The notes under the pieces are model-generated. The model had not been told where the DNA came from. It worked only from the letters and a program-made list of their open reading frames with translations, and made no database searches. From NCBI RefSeq assembly GCF_963169125.1, contig NC_084802.1, forward strand, positions 22,661,107 to 22,725,106: a DNA stretch of 64,000 nt. The letters are read 5' to 3'. This document shows, piece after piece, positions 47,463 through 59,205 of the stretch. How positions within the stretch are numbered: the stretch's first letter is position 1; each line of letters begins with the position of its first letter. The stretch comes from Humulus lupulus. Its lineage: Eukaryota; Streptophyta; Magnoliopsida; Rosales; Cannabaceae. A program made the translations under genes and the position numbers.

Positions 47463-50400
47463 TGTAAAGAACGCCCTAGACTAATACTTACAAAACATTC
47501 GCATAACATAATTTATAAAAGAATACCATCCATTATTAAAGGTCTCAGGGGGACTTATTTAAAATCATGCAAGTTGGCGCCATAAGTTTAAAATAAAACA
47601 TAGGTTTTTATGCAAAGTTCAAAGAAAAACCAATTAAGTTAAATAACAGAGTCCCACTGATAATTTAGGAAAGTCTCTTAAAAACAAAACATAATTTAAA
47701 TGGCGTTCTACGTTGATCGTTTTATCATCCATAGGATTGCCCCACGCCATACACCCCATGATGAAAGAACTCCTCACGTCACCACACGTGCCATAGAGAA
47801 AACCTATTTGCTACCTGGAAGGAAAGTAAGGGGGGTGAGCTAAAAGCCCAGTAAGGAAGTACAAGCAAATAAGAAAACAACAAACAACCAAACACTAACG
47901 TTCATCTAAAACATCATGGTATATCATAACATAATCGTAACATTTCATCACATCATAACATAAATGTGACATATCATCATATCATAACATAAATGTGACA
48001 TATCATCATATCATAACATAAATGTGACATATCATCATATCATAACATAAATGTGACATATCATCATATCACAAACATACAGCATACATGATGAGCATGG
48101 AACGCTAGTTGTCCATGTCACCCTATGAGGTAAACAGGAGATCACTGGTCCTTGAATAACCTCGGCGCGTCCGCCCTAGGAGTCACGTCTCAATGTCCTT
48201 AGTAACTCGTTCGATGCATCTGACATCGAAATCTGTTTGATGTATCTAACATCGTATTCTGTTTGATGTATCTAACATCCATACACATATCACATTCAAC
48301 AGATCATCACATTAAGGCATTCATAATTTCATAACAGTTCATTCATATAACAGCCTTACCATTCATATCATAAAATCATAAAATCTATTTAACTTCCTTA
48401 CCTCAGGTCCAAGCTAAGAATTTCACAATCTTTCAACGAGCCTATATCATAATCAAAATAACGTTTCTTAGGTTCATAAAATTACTATTTTGCCCTTCCA
48501 TACAACTCATGTGTGCATGGGCCATGCACTCATGATAACAGTTACACTAAACATGCAATTATCGCTAAAAAGAATAATGCTCGTTCTACCCATTTTACTA
48601 ACATGATTGTTTTATAAAAATCACATAGTTGAATAATAATCATGATTTTGGACGTAAAAGTTGATTTGCATGTAACATGCATACGTGGGAATGTTGCGTA
48701 ATAAAAACGTTTTCAAAAACGATAATTCTACATTTATTTTATTATTTTAAAATCAATAGACATATTACATGCTTTATTTTTCTTAAAATTTCTAGGTTGA
48801 TTAAATTTCTCAAAACTTTATTTTATTTTATAAATTTATTTTATTTTAGTTCAAAATAAAATATGTGACATTTTCATTAAATAAGTATTAATTTACCAAG
48901 AATTACCCAACAAGCTTGGATTTAATTAAAATACCTATTTTAATATGTTTCTTTAGAAAAATATATTTTATCATGGTGTTACACAAAAATGATGTGAAAA
49001 ATATATTTTAAGTGTGGAAAAATACATTTTGATTTAATTTATTTAAGACTTAGTTTTTAAGTAGCAAAAATCCATATGTGACAATTTAATAACAATTGTT
49101 AACCTTTTTAAAACAAACTTTCAGCCACCATTTATTTTATTCAAAAATCACAAATAAATAGAGTCTAAATATTTTTCTCAATCAAAATAAAGAAAAATCA
49201 TTATTTAACAAAATATGCATTCATACCATTAAAATATCATTTTTCAATATTACCATAACTTAGGAAAAATAATTTATTCCAAAAATTACTCAAATTCATT
49301 TTTAGTGAAACTTACTTCATATTTTATTACAAAATTCCAGAAACTATTATTATCATTAAAAATCACCATATTCAAGTTTATAAACCCATATTTTCCCAAA
49401 ATTCAATAAAAATTCTGTAGGAAATTAATTGAGTAAAATATCATAACATGAGACTTAAAATCCTCTTTTAATTTCATAAAAATTAACATATTCATCAAGA
49501 ACATTATTTATGCATGCAACTCATCTTTTTATCAACTTTTACTCAATTATTTACAAAAAAAACAGCAAGCTTAATTCTTTATAAAACTCAACTTTTGTCT
49601 CAAAAATTACATAAAATCATACATGCTTAAAATCTCATTATACTCTTATAATATGCATGATTCTAATATCACTAACATATTCACATGAATCCTTTTAAAA
49701 ACCATTTGTTGCAATTCCATGAAACCAACAAAACACTATCAATAAAATAACATATAGTAATTTATAAGCACCATATTCACATATGCCTTATATTAACCTA
49801 ACATGTTTCTATCATTATTTTCATGCATCTTATAATTTAATCATTCAAAATATAACATGCATCTAACAAAATTTCATGATCAAGATATCAAGATTGTCAT
49901 TTATTCTCTTACCCATATAACATAGGTCCTAAAACATGGATCTAATTTATTGTAAATCACACAACATATCAAGAACACCCTTGGGTGTACCTAGGCCGAA
50001 ATCACCAAACATGCACTCATAGATTATTACAATTTTTATGCATAGCAAAATCAACATCACAACCCTTAAACACAAATCATACTCTCACAAAATCCAAATC
50101 CTATACATCAATCCTACCAAAATCAACCATTAGCACCATTAACAAAACCTCATATACAACCCACCAAAAACAATATAAGGGCTAAGAAAAGGCCATTACC
50201 TATCTTGATTGTAAAATCAAGAACACAAAAGATCAATACCCAAACTCCACACCCTTGTTCAAGCCTAGGGTTTTTATGGGAAAGCCACCATGAGGAGAAG
50301 GAAGAACCCAAACGCACACAAGAAAATAACACAAATCAATAACATATTATCAAATAAAGAGATTATGCAAAAGAGAAAACAAGAAGACATACTCTAGGGG

Positions 50401-51211
50401 GTTCCTCTTTACCTTCTCCTTCCTTCTTCCTTTCTTTCTTTCTTCCTCTCTCTCTCTCTCTCTCTACACGCCACTCTCTCTCCCTCTCTCTCTAGGTCAC
50501 GGCAGCCACACACACAAGAGCAAAGGCTCTTCTCTCCTTTCATAGCCTCTTTATCACAAATCCTCCCATAAAGTCTCTCCTAACACAATAAGGTAAGTTT
50601 CCATTTCCCTTTTATTTTTCTTAATTTCTCTTTATTTTAAAAAGATATAAAGGAATAAAAATATGATCATGCCTATCCCCAAAATGATTATGGTCTTAAT
50701 TTTTTTTTATTTTTACCATCTTAAGGAAATTATTCATTTCCCACTAGGTCACACGCCCAACTCCCTATTTCCCTTTTCTTTTTTTTTTTTTTTTTTTTAA
50801 TAAATTAACCCAAATAAAATCTAAAATAAGGAAACATAAAATGTGTAGAAAATCTACACATGTGCACCATGCTACCATGCACTAGCACACACTAAATCAC
50901 TAGGGTGCATTACTATCTACCATGCACCTTAGTGCATTCCACCATAGCTCACATAATTACCTCAATTGTCACACTTAAATTAAAATGTAACACTAATAGT
51001 AAAATAACATGTTACACAATTATTCACTTATTAAATTAATTAACCAAAACATTTCTAACAATTAAATAAAATAACACACAATCAAATAAAAAAAATAATC
51101 AACCAAATAAACTAACAACACTTAAATAAAACAATTCATCACACTTAACATTTAAATCAAATAAATCACAAAAATTTAAATAATCTAAAAAAAATAATTT
51201 GGTGCACTACA
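47463..51211 (-). mobile_element. N3: 3.7-kb solo LTR or LTR-like insertion in the Helitron Rep-helicase gene
   Basis: It runs from TGTAAAGAACGCCC to GTGCACTACA and is flanked by a perfect 5-bp duplication CTTCT (47458-47462 and 51212-51216). The terminal sequences and the GGGCTTTTAGCTCACC-type block (minus strand, near 47840) place it with the N1/N2 type of LTR, in reverse. It has no coding region. It contains the 29-bp tandem repeat at 47952-48067, a 25-bp repeat (CTGTTTGATGTATCTAACATC, near 48225-48280), a CT microsatellite (about 50430-50465) and a poly-T run (about 50770-50800). It is long for a solo LTR but shows no internal region. Confidence 0.82.
47952..48067. repeat. 29-bp tandem repeat, four units, in N3
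   Basis: Four near-identical units beginning ATCATAACATAAATGTGAC start at 47952, 47981, 48010 and 48039. There are no unique spacers between them, so this is a minisatellite, not a CRISPR array. Confidence 0.85.
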
Positions 51212-53109
51212 CTTCTGTTGCAAGTAGTTCGTCTGCAGTGGTTGATTCTTGAGGATTTATTGATGGGTTTATTTCATTGTACTTTGATCTGCTTCCTCTA
51301 AGCCTTTGAATCCCTTGATGCCAGCCAGTATCACCGAAAGGAAATAATATCGGATATTGCAGTGGATCATAACACCCAAAGTAATACTGAACTTTATGAC
51401 TTCCACCAGAATGGTTATACACAAGAATATTACGTCCTCTTGGTTGATCTCCGTCATCATTTTCGACCCATATCGCTGCAACTTGTGAGGATGTAGGGGC
51501 ATTGAATACACGTTGATCAAGCCCAGCATCTGTTTTTATATGAATGATTTGTTTTTCCAAATCAGGGAGATCCCCAAGTGAACGAAAAAAAATAGAATAA
51601 GGATTGATGTGAAGAATACTGATGAGCTGGGTTACAATTGATGGCTCCATTCTGTCTGAATCATTAATTCGATTTTGTAATTCATGCTCCGTGTCGTAGA
51701 AATACAATTGGAGATAAGAAGGACGACTATTGGAAGGGAGCAAGTCGTTGATATAGTGATATATTTGTCCTTGGGTTCTGAAAGTATATACTCCTCTATT
51801 TCTTCGACATAGCTCTTTATCAAAATTAACACCGAACGATGTAAACGCAAACTTATTGTTATAAGTTCGAATGTATGTTCGGAAATGTTGAGATTCACTA
51901 CTGTTGGATGTAAACAGTGCATAAAGCTCATTTGGTACATTATTTGTGGCTAGAGAAATTTTTCCATCAGCACAACAAAACCCAGTTGTTTCATGGCAGA
52001 ATCTCTTTGCTTTACAATGTCGACAGCTAGGCACTAATGGGAGTGAATATGGTTCAGATGGCACTACTTTAAGCAATTGTCTAAATCCAGTAGAACGCGT
52101 ATGCGATTGACCTATTTTGATGAGAATGACTAATTAGAAAACAAAATGAAACTGTCCATATTGTTTTGATGAATAATTTTGAAAAACTAACTAATTTTAT
52201 ATTAATTCCTTACCCCTACAAGGTATTGGTATGTTTGTTTCATAGATTAGATCATGTCGAACAACATATGGGTCCTATTCATAAAAAAATTTGAAATGTT
52301 AAGAAAAAAACGAATAGAAGGATGGTTGAATTAGACAACCGAGAAAAATAATTTCAGGAAAACTTGTTCGATAAATACATTTATAGATGAATTTGGCTCT
52401 GAATGAATTAGCCTGTTGCCATCAAGATTGGGATAGATTAAGACTTCACGAGACGATCCCTCTTCATTGATGTCGGTATGAGTATGAGAATTTCGTTGTC
52501 TCTTTGATACTCTTTGAAGAGGACTAACATGTTCAATATTGTTCGTATATTGAACGCCAATATTTGAATGTTGAGTAATCAATACTGTCGTACGATCACT
52601 ATCAAATGTGTCCAAATCATCGTTATTTGATGATTCAGTATCATTTATACGAATTGAATTGGTTTTTAATGCTTTCTGTTTAGCATATCTCTCTCTTTGT
52701 TTTCTACGAATTTCTTCCTTTTTTTCTTCTGGAAAATCTTTATCTGAAATTCTTCTTGTAGGTGGTTTGTCATGATCTTCAAAAAGGAAAAAATTTCAAA
52801 TATAAAGTTCATAAATTATTTTTAGGTTTCTAATTTTTTTAAACTATTATTAATGAAATCTTACCATTTCCCATTATGTCTATGCATGTAATATATGTTT
52901 CAACTGCAAGATATATTTCTATAGGAAAAAAATAACAAATGTATCATATCATAGTATAGATTAAATAAATCAAATATACTAATTAACTAAATTTTCATAT
53001 TCCAAACAACTTCCACTTATTTATGTAATAATAAATAATTAATATTTTAATACTAACCTGGTAGTACTCAAAGTGTTGAAGGTGAATAGAGATGAGTGTA
53101 ATCCTGAAA

Positions 53110-53530
53110 GTAAAATTATTATAATAATAAAGTTAAATTTTTTAGAATAATAAATAATTAAATAAATTAAAATAAGATATTTTACAATGATAATTATTTA
53201 AAAATAATAAATCATACATTTTATAACTTAAATAAAATTTAATTAAACTTAAACTCACTTATTAGAATAATATCATATTATACATATTATATAATATACT
53301 GTCAATTAGTAACAAATTATTATTTATTTTTAAAAACTAACAAAAAATTTAAATTTAAAATCCACGTATAATATTTAATATTACATTAAACATATAATAT
53401 ATAATCTCTTGATATCACTCTCAGATTTAAAAATTAGAACAAACATAAACTTAAATAAAAATAAATAAATTTTTTAATATTATAAATAAAACTAAGCAAA
53501 CGTGTATTGCACATTGCTTTTACCTAGTAT
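53110..53530 (+). mobile_element. 3' part of a non-autonomous Helitron, plus orientation
   Basis: The segment from about 53110 aligns with the small Helitron 59663-60805 (shared AATTAAAATAAGATATTTTAC and ACATATAATATATAATCTC). It ends with a near-perfect hairpin (ACGTGTATTGCACATTG), GCTTTTAC and CTAG|T at 53527-53530. The 5' part is missing. Its last 40 bp are the inverted counterpart of 41065-41104. Confidence 0.65.
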
Positions 53531-54146
53531 ATATATATATGAAAATTAATAACAATAATATTTATATATTTATTAAGATATACAATTCATATATTATGAA
53601 TATTATTATTAGTATATATCTTATTTGTTATCCAAAATAACATAATTAACCTATAGTTACACCAATATTTATATGTAAATCATTCACTCAATCAATCACG
53701 ATTAGCTTCTTCCAATCTCTCACCTAGATGTTCATCATATGGGTTCTTTTATCTATTTACGTCCACCAAAGTTTTTTTTATTTTTATTTTTCAAAAAATA
53801 AAACAAAAAACAAATTATGTGAATTCTTTGTTATAACTCTATGGTTTTAACCTTGATATGATTATTAAGAAAAATAAAAAAGTTTGTGGGTCCAACTTTG
53901 TACCACCGTTTTCAATTACATATAATTATGTTTTTATTTGATTTATACCATTTTTTAGGAAACCACTTGAGTATATTTTGTGGTAGTTTTTTATTAAATA
54001 AAAAAGTGGTAGAAATCTTATTTAATTTTGGGAGGGGTTCAAATCCAATAAAAACATTGGGCTTTGTATAAACAAAGGCTCATAATAACTGAGATTAGGG
54101 TTGTTTCTTTGTATTGTTGAAATTGAGAAGCAAGGAGTTGGATTCA

Positions 54147-54298
54147 ATGGCTTTGACCAACTTTATACTCACCGTGCCTGGTGTTAGCGCCGTCGTCAAG
54201 CTTCTCAGATCCGATGTAAAGCAGTTGGCCTCAATCTTCAGGCGAAACGTTAAGCACATAAGAAATTAGTTCGAAGAAGAATCCTCCTCTGCCTCCAA
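54147..54298 (+). pseudogene. Captured first exon of a small plant protein gene
   Basis: The ATG at 54147 opens MALTNFILTVPGVSAVVKLL and runs through RSDVKQLASIFRRNVKHIRN to a TAG at the next codon, then continues in frame as FEEESSSASK to an intron donor GTAATTTT at 54299. Sequence resembling a normal 5' leader (TTAGGGTTGTTTCTTTG) precedes it. A hydrophobic segment lies near residues 5-20. From memory it looks like the N-terminus of a conserved short plant membrane-associated protein, but I cannot name the gene. The TAG fits a TGG-to-TAG change. The presence of leader, exon and donor shows capture at the DNA level, as Helitrons do. It lies opposite to the Helitron genes. Confidence 0.6.
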
Positions 54299-55212
54299 GT
54301 AATTTTCTTTCTATATAAATATATAAAATGTATATTTATTTTATATATTCTGACATAATTGTAGGGTTTATGGTTTATAATTCTGTAGCTTAATGGGAAA
54401 TTCATTGGTTTGATTAGCTTTCATATTTGATTCTTAGTTCACGGAATTAGTAGTAACTTTTGTTTAAGAACTTTGTATGCTAATTTGTGTTCTATATATG
54501 TATATATCTGGGTGTGTTTGACCCTGGCATATGATGAATTTAGGCCAATTCAGTCAATTGTTAAGGAGCAAAAATTGCTCCTTTTTTTTTATTAAGTTGG
54601 GGTTGTTTATGTTATGGACCAAGTAAGGCTATATTAGTACCTTCCATTTTGTTGATGGGAGCTTCTAAAGTTACCTCCTGTTCTGGCTTATTATATTGAT
54701 GCTGTTGGAGAAATGCTTGAATTAGTTTTAAGGGAATTTTATAGAAAATTGCTCATCATATTGATATGGAGAATCCTAGATTTGTGGTATGGAATGGTTG
54801 ACATATTTGAGAGGTTATTTCCTCATGTTCTTCTTTATTCATTCATTACCATTGATAGGTTAGCATCGCCTCATGTGTTAGAGCAAAGTGTTAGTTTCAG
54901 CATAAGTTTTTTTTAGGCAGTTTTTTTACTTAGATTCTGGTCTTCGCTATGATTTTTGAGGTAGAGCATTGTTGAATCTGTAATAAGACTATAGGTACTT
55001 TTTATAATGATGAATCTGTTATAAGTGTCTGGACTATAGGTACTTTTATAATGATAATAATATATTCCAAATTTGTATACCTAGCTTATTTAATTTTAAT
55101 TAATTTAAATATATAAATGAAAATTTTGTTCAAGTAAGTTATAAATTTTTAGTTAGTAATTTTTGTAGTATAAATTTTGGGTAGACATAATTGGTGGTAA
55201 AAATTACACATT

Positions 55213-55332
55213 ATTGGGCCAAACCCAAACTAATTATCTGAAGCCCAATAATCAAAGCCTATTGGGCCAAACCCAAACTAATTAATTGAAGCCCAATAAT
55301 CTAACCCTACCTACAAAACCCTAGTATAAATA
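55213..55332 (+). promoter_or_regulatory. Captured plant promoter with tandem GGGCC-type boxes, telo-box-like motif and TATA
   Basis: A 48-bp unit containing ATTGGGCCAAACCC and GAAGCCCAATAATC is present twice (55213-55260 and 55261-55308). ACAAAACCCTAG, containing the AAACCCTA telo-box core, follows at about 55314-55324 and TATAAATA at 55325-55332. This combination is known from plant ribosomal-protein and other growth genes. Downstream, ATTTCATTTCTAAACCTAGC plus a CT-rich run is also duplicated (55354-55390 and 55409-55445). The gene it came from is not identified. Confidence 0.55.
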
Positions 55333-56327
55333 TATATATTTCTACCACACCACATTTCATTTCTAAACCTAGCCGTCTCCCTCCCCTCTCTTCACAACTC
55401 TTAACCTAATTTCATTTCTAAACCTAGCTGTCTCCCTCCCCTCTCCTCTGTGTCGTGCCTTCTCTTTGTCTCTTGGCAATGGAACCCACCACCACTCCAC
55501 CAGCTCCACCAACCCTCTCCTCTGTGCCTTGACTTCTCTACTGAACCGTTAGCTCCATCTCCCCTCACCCAAAAGCACTCGGCCCTTGTCCTCTTCACCC
55601 ACTACTCTCATTCCATAAACTATTTCGACTGAGGCTCAGATCTGAGATCCTCTGAGCTATGGGGGAAAAGGTACTTTCTTTTAATTTATTTTGGATAACT
55701 TTTCTTGGGTGATTCATATTCTCTTTGTATTATAATGTGTGATTTTGCTTTGTATTCTATTATTTATAAATAAAATTTCAAGGGTATATTTGTTTGGTTT
55801 CAGATGTATTTATTCAAAGTAGATATTTGTGGGTTGTGTTCAGCCTCAACTTCGGCCTCATCAATACTGGCAGTTACTATGTCCTCATCAATGACCTTTG
55901 ATTGTTGAAATAGCTGCTGCTTCTACAAGAAGAGTATTTTATTTCCAAGAAGCAAAGAAGTTTATGCCTTTGTGTTTTGTTGTTGATATATAGCCCAACG
56001 GTTGTTAGCATTACTTGTGGTCCTTCTATGTGTATGAGTTTATATGTTGTATTGTTGGTTGCTCTTCTCAATTTCCATGGGGTTTTGAATTTATTCATGG
56101 TATTTTATCTTATTGGAGGAAAATTGTGTTTGGTTTGGATTTAGGTTTTGGGTCGAGAATTTTAGATGTTTTTTGTATTTAGTTTTCAGTTCTTTGTTTG
56201 TAGTGGGTATTATTTTTAAAAAATCTAATTATGTTGTTTTCTAAGTCTTTGTGTATTGAATATGCTTAATTTGTTTTTTTGCTTCTTTTTAGAAGCAGTT
56301 AACTGGGTCATGGCTTTGAATTGCAGC

Positions 56328-57171
56328 GGCTAGGTTGCAGCTTGGAATGGCTTGGTATAATTTTATTTGAGGTATATTATCAGTTTTTTTGTTTGTGTTT
56401 TATTTACTTTCAGGTTTATATTTGATTGGACTTTCCTCTTGTTTATTTATTCATCTGTTTGCAGGACTATAACCATGTGGATGTTTATGTAATTAATGAA
56501 AAGTTTTTTAATTTAGCAGGAATTGACGTTGTTGGAATGTTCTATATGCATTTTTGTTTATATTTTTTTATCTAGTTGATTATGATGTCAAAAATCAATT
56601 TTTCTGAAACAATACTTTTATGTTTATGTTTTTGAGATGGTGGATTTATGTTTATGTTTAAGTATTGTGCTGAAATGAGTAATAGGAATTGAGTTTTTGA
56701 GATGGTTGATTTATGTTTATGTGGTATATATTTTTTTGAAATGTGTTTGTACTTTTGTTTTCTAAGGGTGGGTCAAAAGAATGAATTTCATATATGGGGT
56801 GGGTTAAAATAATAAATTTCATTATATGGGGTGGGTTAAAAGATTATATTAAATATTAATGTCCTACTTTTCATATGAAGTATTAGTTTTATATATCTAG
56901 GTTGCAGCTTGGAATGGCTTGGTAGAATTTTATTTGAGGTATATTATCAGTTTTTTTGTGTGTTTTATTTACTTTCAGGTTTATATTTGATTGGACTTTC
57001 CTATTGTTTATTTATTTGTGTGTTTGCACAACTATAGCCATGTGGATGTTGATTTTTATTTGACTATATTTTTATTTGTTATGTAATTAATAAATAGTTT
57101 TGTAATTCAGTGGGAATTGACAGGTTGTTGGAATGTTCTATATGCATTTTTGTTTATATATTTTTTTCTAG
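56328..57171 (+). repeat. Pair of about 250-bp direct repeats in the Helitron cargo
   Basis: The copies lie at about 56328-56575 and 56898-57171. Both begin CTAGGTTGCAGCTTGGAATG and end near TTGTTGGAATGTTCTATATG. They differ by small indels and substitutions. Between them a GGGGTGGGTTAAAA unit is also repeated (about 56768-56850). Confidence 0.75.
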
Positions 57172-58698
57172 TATATTATGTTATCTTATTAATACTTGTA
57201 TGTTTTGTTTCTCTATTTACTAATTGATCGTGTTACTATTTTAAACTCACTAAATTGATTACTACTTATTCAAATCCTTTTATTTGTGTGATTAATTTTT
57301 TGTTTGAGTATTGTTGAAATATTTTTATAATTTAATTCTGTTTTTTCCTCTAATGTAAGCATTTTTGGAGATTCATGCTTGTAAAATTTTTGACATATGA
57401 TGATCTGAGAATGGTTTGGCATAGGTGAATTTATGTTACTATATTTTTTATGTGTACATGTTATATTAAGTTTTAATGTGTTACTTTTTAGAGGCAAGTA
57501 TAAGTTTTAAAAGTTTTTCTTTTTCTTTTTTAATGGCTACATGGGTTTTCAATAAAATTAAATTAGATTTTAACAATCCAAGTATTAATGAGTTAGCTCT
57601 GGATCTAAGTATTTTATTTTTGCATTAGCATTGTTTCTTGATAGTTGATCTAATCAATTCTAAATTCTTATTAATGTTTGTAGGTTTTATTTGTCTATTT
57701 ACTTTGTTACTATTTTAAACTCACTAAATTTATAAATTGAAAACATTTAAAATATTTTTACTCACATAGCATAATATATTATAACTGAATTTGTATAAGA
57801 AGATACCTTGTGATTTGTTGAACCTTATCTTATATGAACTGACTGCACTGATTTGTGAATAACTGCCTGATTAGAGAAAAAAACCAAATTTCTGTAAGAT
57901 GAATATGGTAATTTATAATTGAATTTGTATAAGATGGCATTTCACTGCCTCATTTGAGATAAAATTTTATTTTGAATAAGATGCATAAAGTAATTAATTA
58001 TTGAATTGAGTAATTTGTTTAAACATTTTTAATTTACATTATTTTTTACTGTCGATTTACCTTGTAACTTTGCTTAGAATGACCACCTAATTTTAGAAAA
58101 AAAAATGGTTAGTAAATCAATGATCTATGATATAGAGTAATTGATAAGTGAATACAGTAATTTGTTTAAAAAAATTTGAATTTGCATTATTTTTATGTGT
58201 CAACTTACCTTGGGACTTTGCTGTGAAGATTGACCACCACCTGGTTGTGAAAAAAATAGTTACTGAATCAATGATTTATAATCATAAAGAATTTGAGATG
58301 CAATTATTTAAGAAAAAATTGAATAGTAAATTGAGATATAATTATTTATGTGAAAATTGTATAGTAAATCAATAATGGATGATTATAAAGAATTTGAGAT
58401 ATGATTTTGTGTGACAAAAATATTTACCGTGTTCTCTTGTTTCAACTCCAGCCTAACAATGTAGTCAATGTACTCACAATTGATAGAGTTTCGAGAGAGA
58501 TAAATTATATTTGATAAGGTGACTCTTATATAGGAGTACTGTTAAATTAAAGATATTTTTTTTAAAAAAAAATTAAATTTGATTTTTTTTAAAATATCTA
58601 GATGAAACAGATTATACATTCAGTAATGTTAATTGACGTTTTTTTTTAATTCAAAAATAAATAAAATAAAAAAATCAAGGCCTATAAATATTTTTATT

Positions 58699-59155
58699 AT
58701 TTTAAATAAAAGTTTAAAAATTGAATTAAAAATATCAATTGTGGGATTTTTTCTAATGACGTTAACAGATTTTTTTCAACAGTCCAGAAATATGCACGTG
58801 TACTTAAAAAGTTTATATAGAAGAATACCATCATATTCCTTACGTTGTCAGATTCTTAAAAGCCGTCAAACTTAACAGAGTTTTTTAATAATTCTGTTTT
58901 AAATAAAAGTTTAAAAATTGAAATAAAAATATCAATTGTGGGATTTTTTCTAATGACGTTAATAGGTTTTTTCAACAGTCCAAAAATATACACGTGTATT
59001 TAAAAAGTTTATATAGAAGAATACCATCATATTTCTGACGTTATCCTCATGTTACTTTAAATTTTTTAATTATTTAAAGTAAGTCTGTTAAAATTAACGT
59101 CAGATTCTTAAAAGCCGTCAAACTTAACAGAGTTTTATAATAATTCCGTTAAACC
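58699..59155 (+). repeat. Tandem duplication beside the Helitron 5' end
   Basis: Copy 1 is about 58699-58895 and copy 2 about 58898-59155. Both start with TTTAAATAAAAGTTTAAAAA and end with the GCCGTCAAACTTAACAGAG block. Copy 2 carries about 60 bp of extra sequence near 59040-59100. They sit just inside the Helitron 5' terminus. Confidence 0.75.
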
Positions 59156-59162
59156 AAGAATT

Positions 59163-59195
59163 TCCGTTATCTACACACTTTTTATATAGAAGAGA
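59163..59195 (-). other. Helitron 5' terminus, minus strand
   Basis: Read on the minus strand this is TCTCTTCTATATAAAAAGTG followed by TGTAGATAACGG, with A immediately upstream (T at 59196). It matches the plus-strand 5' end at 59663 almost base for base. Confidence 0.78.
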
Positions 59196-59205
59196 TATAT
59201 TTGTA

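Larger units (their letters stand above)
44069..52874 (-). pseudogene. Helitron Rep-helicase, two stops and an LTR insertion
   Basis: A tiny first exon (ATG at 52872-52874, MGN) and exons near 52775-52360 and 52272-52211 give a basic N-terminus. The exon 52105-51217 has the zinc finger CRHCKAKRFCHETTGFCC and the Helitron-like N domain. After N3 (47463-51211) the reading continues from 47462. The rolling-circle initiator motifs are FLTMTCNPN, the HUH motif GLPHAHFLIIL (near 46790) and the two-tyrosine motif YLYKYIYKGHD (near 46370). The PIF1-type helicase has GPGGTGKT (about 45340), IIWDEAPM (about 45120), GGDFRQVLPVV, TINKSQGQTL and YVALSRA, ending at 44069. Only two stops are seen: after CNPN (TGG-to-TGA, about 46965) and after LLATV (a CGA-type codon to TGA, about 45308). 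Every catalytic motif is otherwise present, so decay is recent. Confidence 0.88.
41065..59195 (-). mobile_element. Large autonomous-type Helitron with Rep-helicase and RPA genes
   Basis: On the minus strand the 5' end is A|TCTCTTCT (59195) followed by AAAAAGTGTGTAGATAACGG. The 3' end is a perfect hairpin (AACGTGCA/TGCACGTT), 8 bases, then CTAG|T at 41065. These fit Helitron rules: insertion between A and T, no target duplication, a hairpin before CTRR. Inside are a RPA-like gene (41855-43920), a Rep-helicase gene (44069-52874) with solo LTR N3 inserted, and 6.3 kb of cargo with captured plant sequences. A plus-strand Helitron 3' end at 53530 and a second minus-strand hairpin-CTAG at 41196 make the exact limits uncertain; the gene content is not in doubt. 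Confidence 0.68.
53531..59195. other. Cargo region of the Helitron, 5' side
   Basis: The 5.7 kb contain a captured exon (54147-54298), a captured promoter (55213-55332) with a CT-rich leader and a short MEPTTTPPAPPTLSSVP reading frame at 55479, and a short segment ending in a donor (ATGGGGGAAAAG|GTACTT, about 55660). Two sets of direct repeats (56328-57171, 58699-59155) also lie here. The rest, including 53531-54146, 54299-55212 and 57172-58698, is AT-rich and shows no gene I can support. Confidence 0.5.

Noticed and set aside
47952..48067. Possible CRISPR-like array
   Set aside because: The units are contiguous with no unique spacers, and the setting is a plant LTR.
48677..48859. Short Phe/Leu/Ile-rich ORF in N3
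   Set aside because: Composition reflects AT-rich DNA inside a non-coding LTR; no support.
26409..53530. Annotating one plus-strand Helitron over this whole span
   Set aside because: The ends are compatible, but the span would overlap the minus-strand Helitron 41065-59195 without nesting, so I left the 5' piece and the 3' piece as separate fragments.
54713..54916. A 67-codon plus-strand ORF in the Helitron cargo as a captured exon
   Set aside because: No recognisable motif, no splice borders and no leader. AT-rich DNA gives such ORFs by chance.
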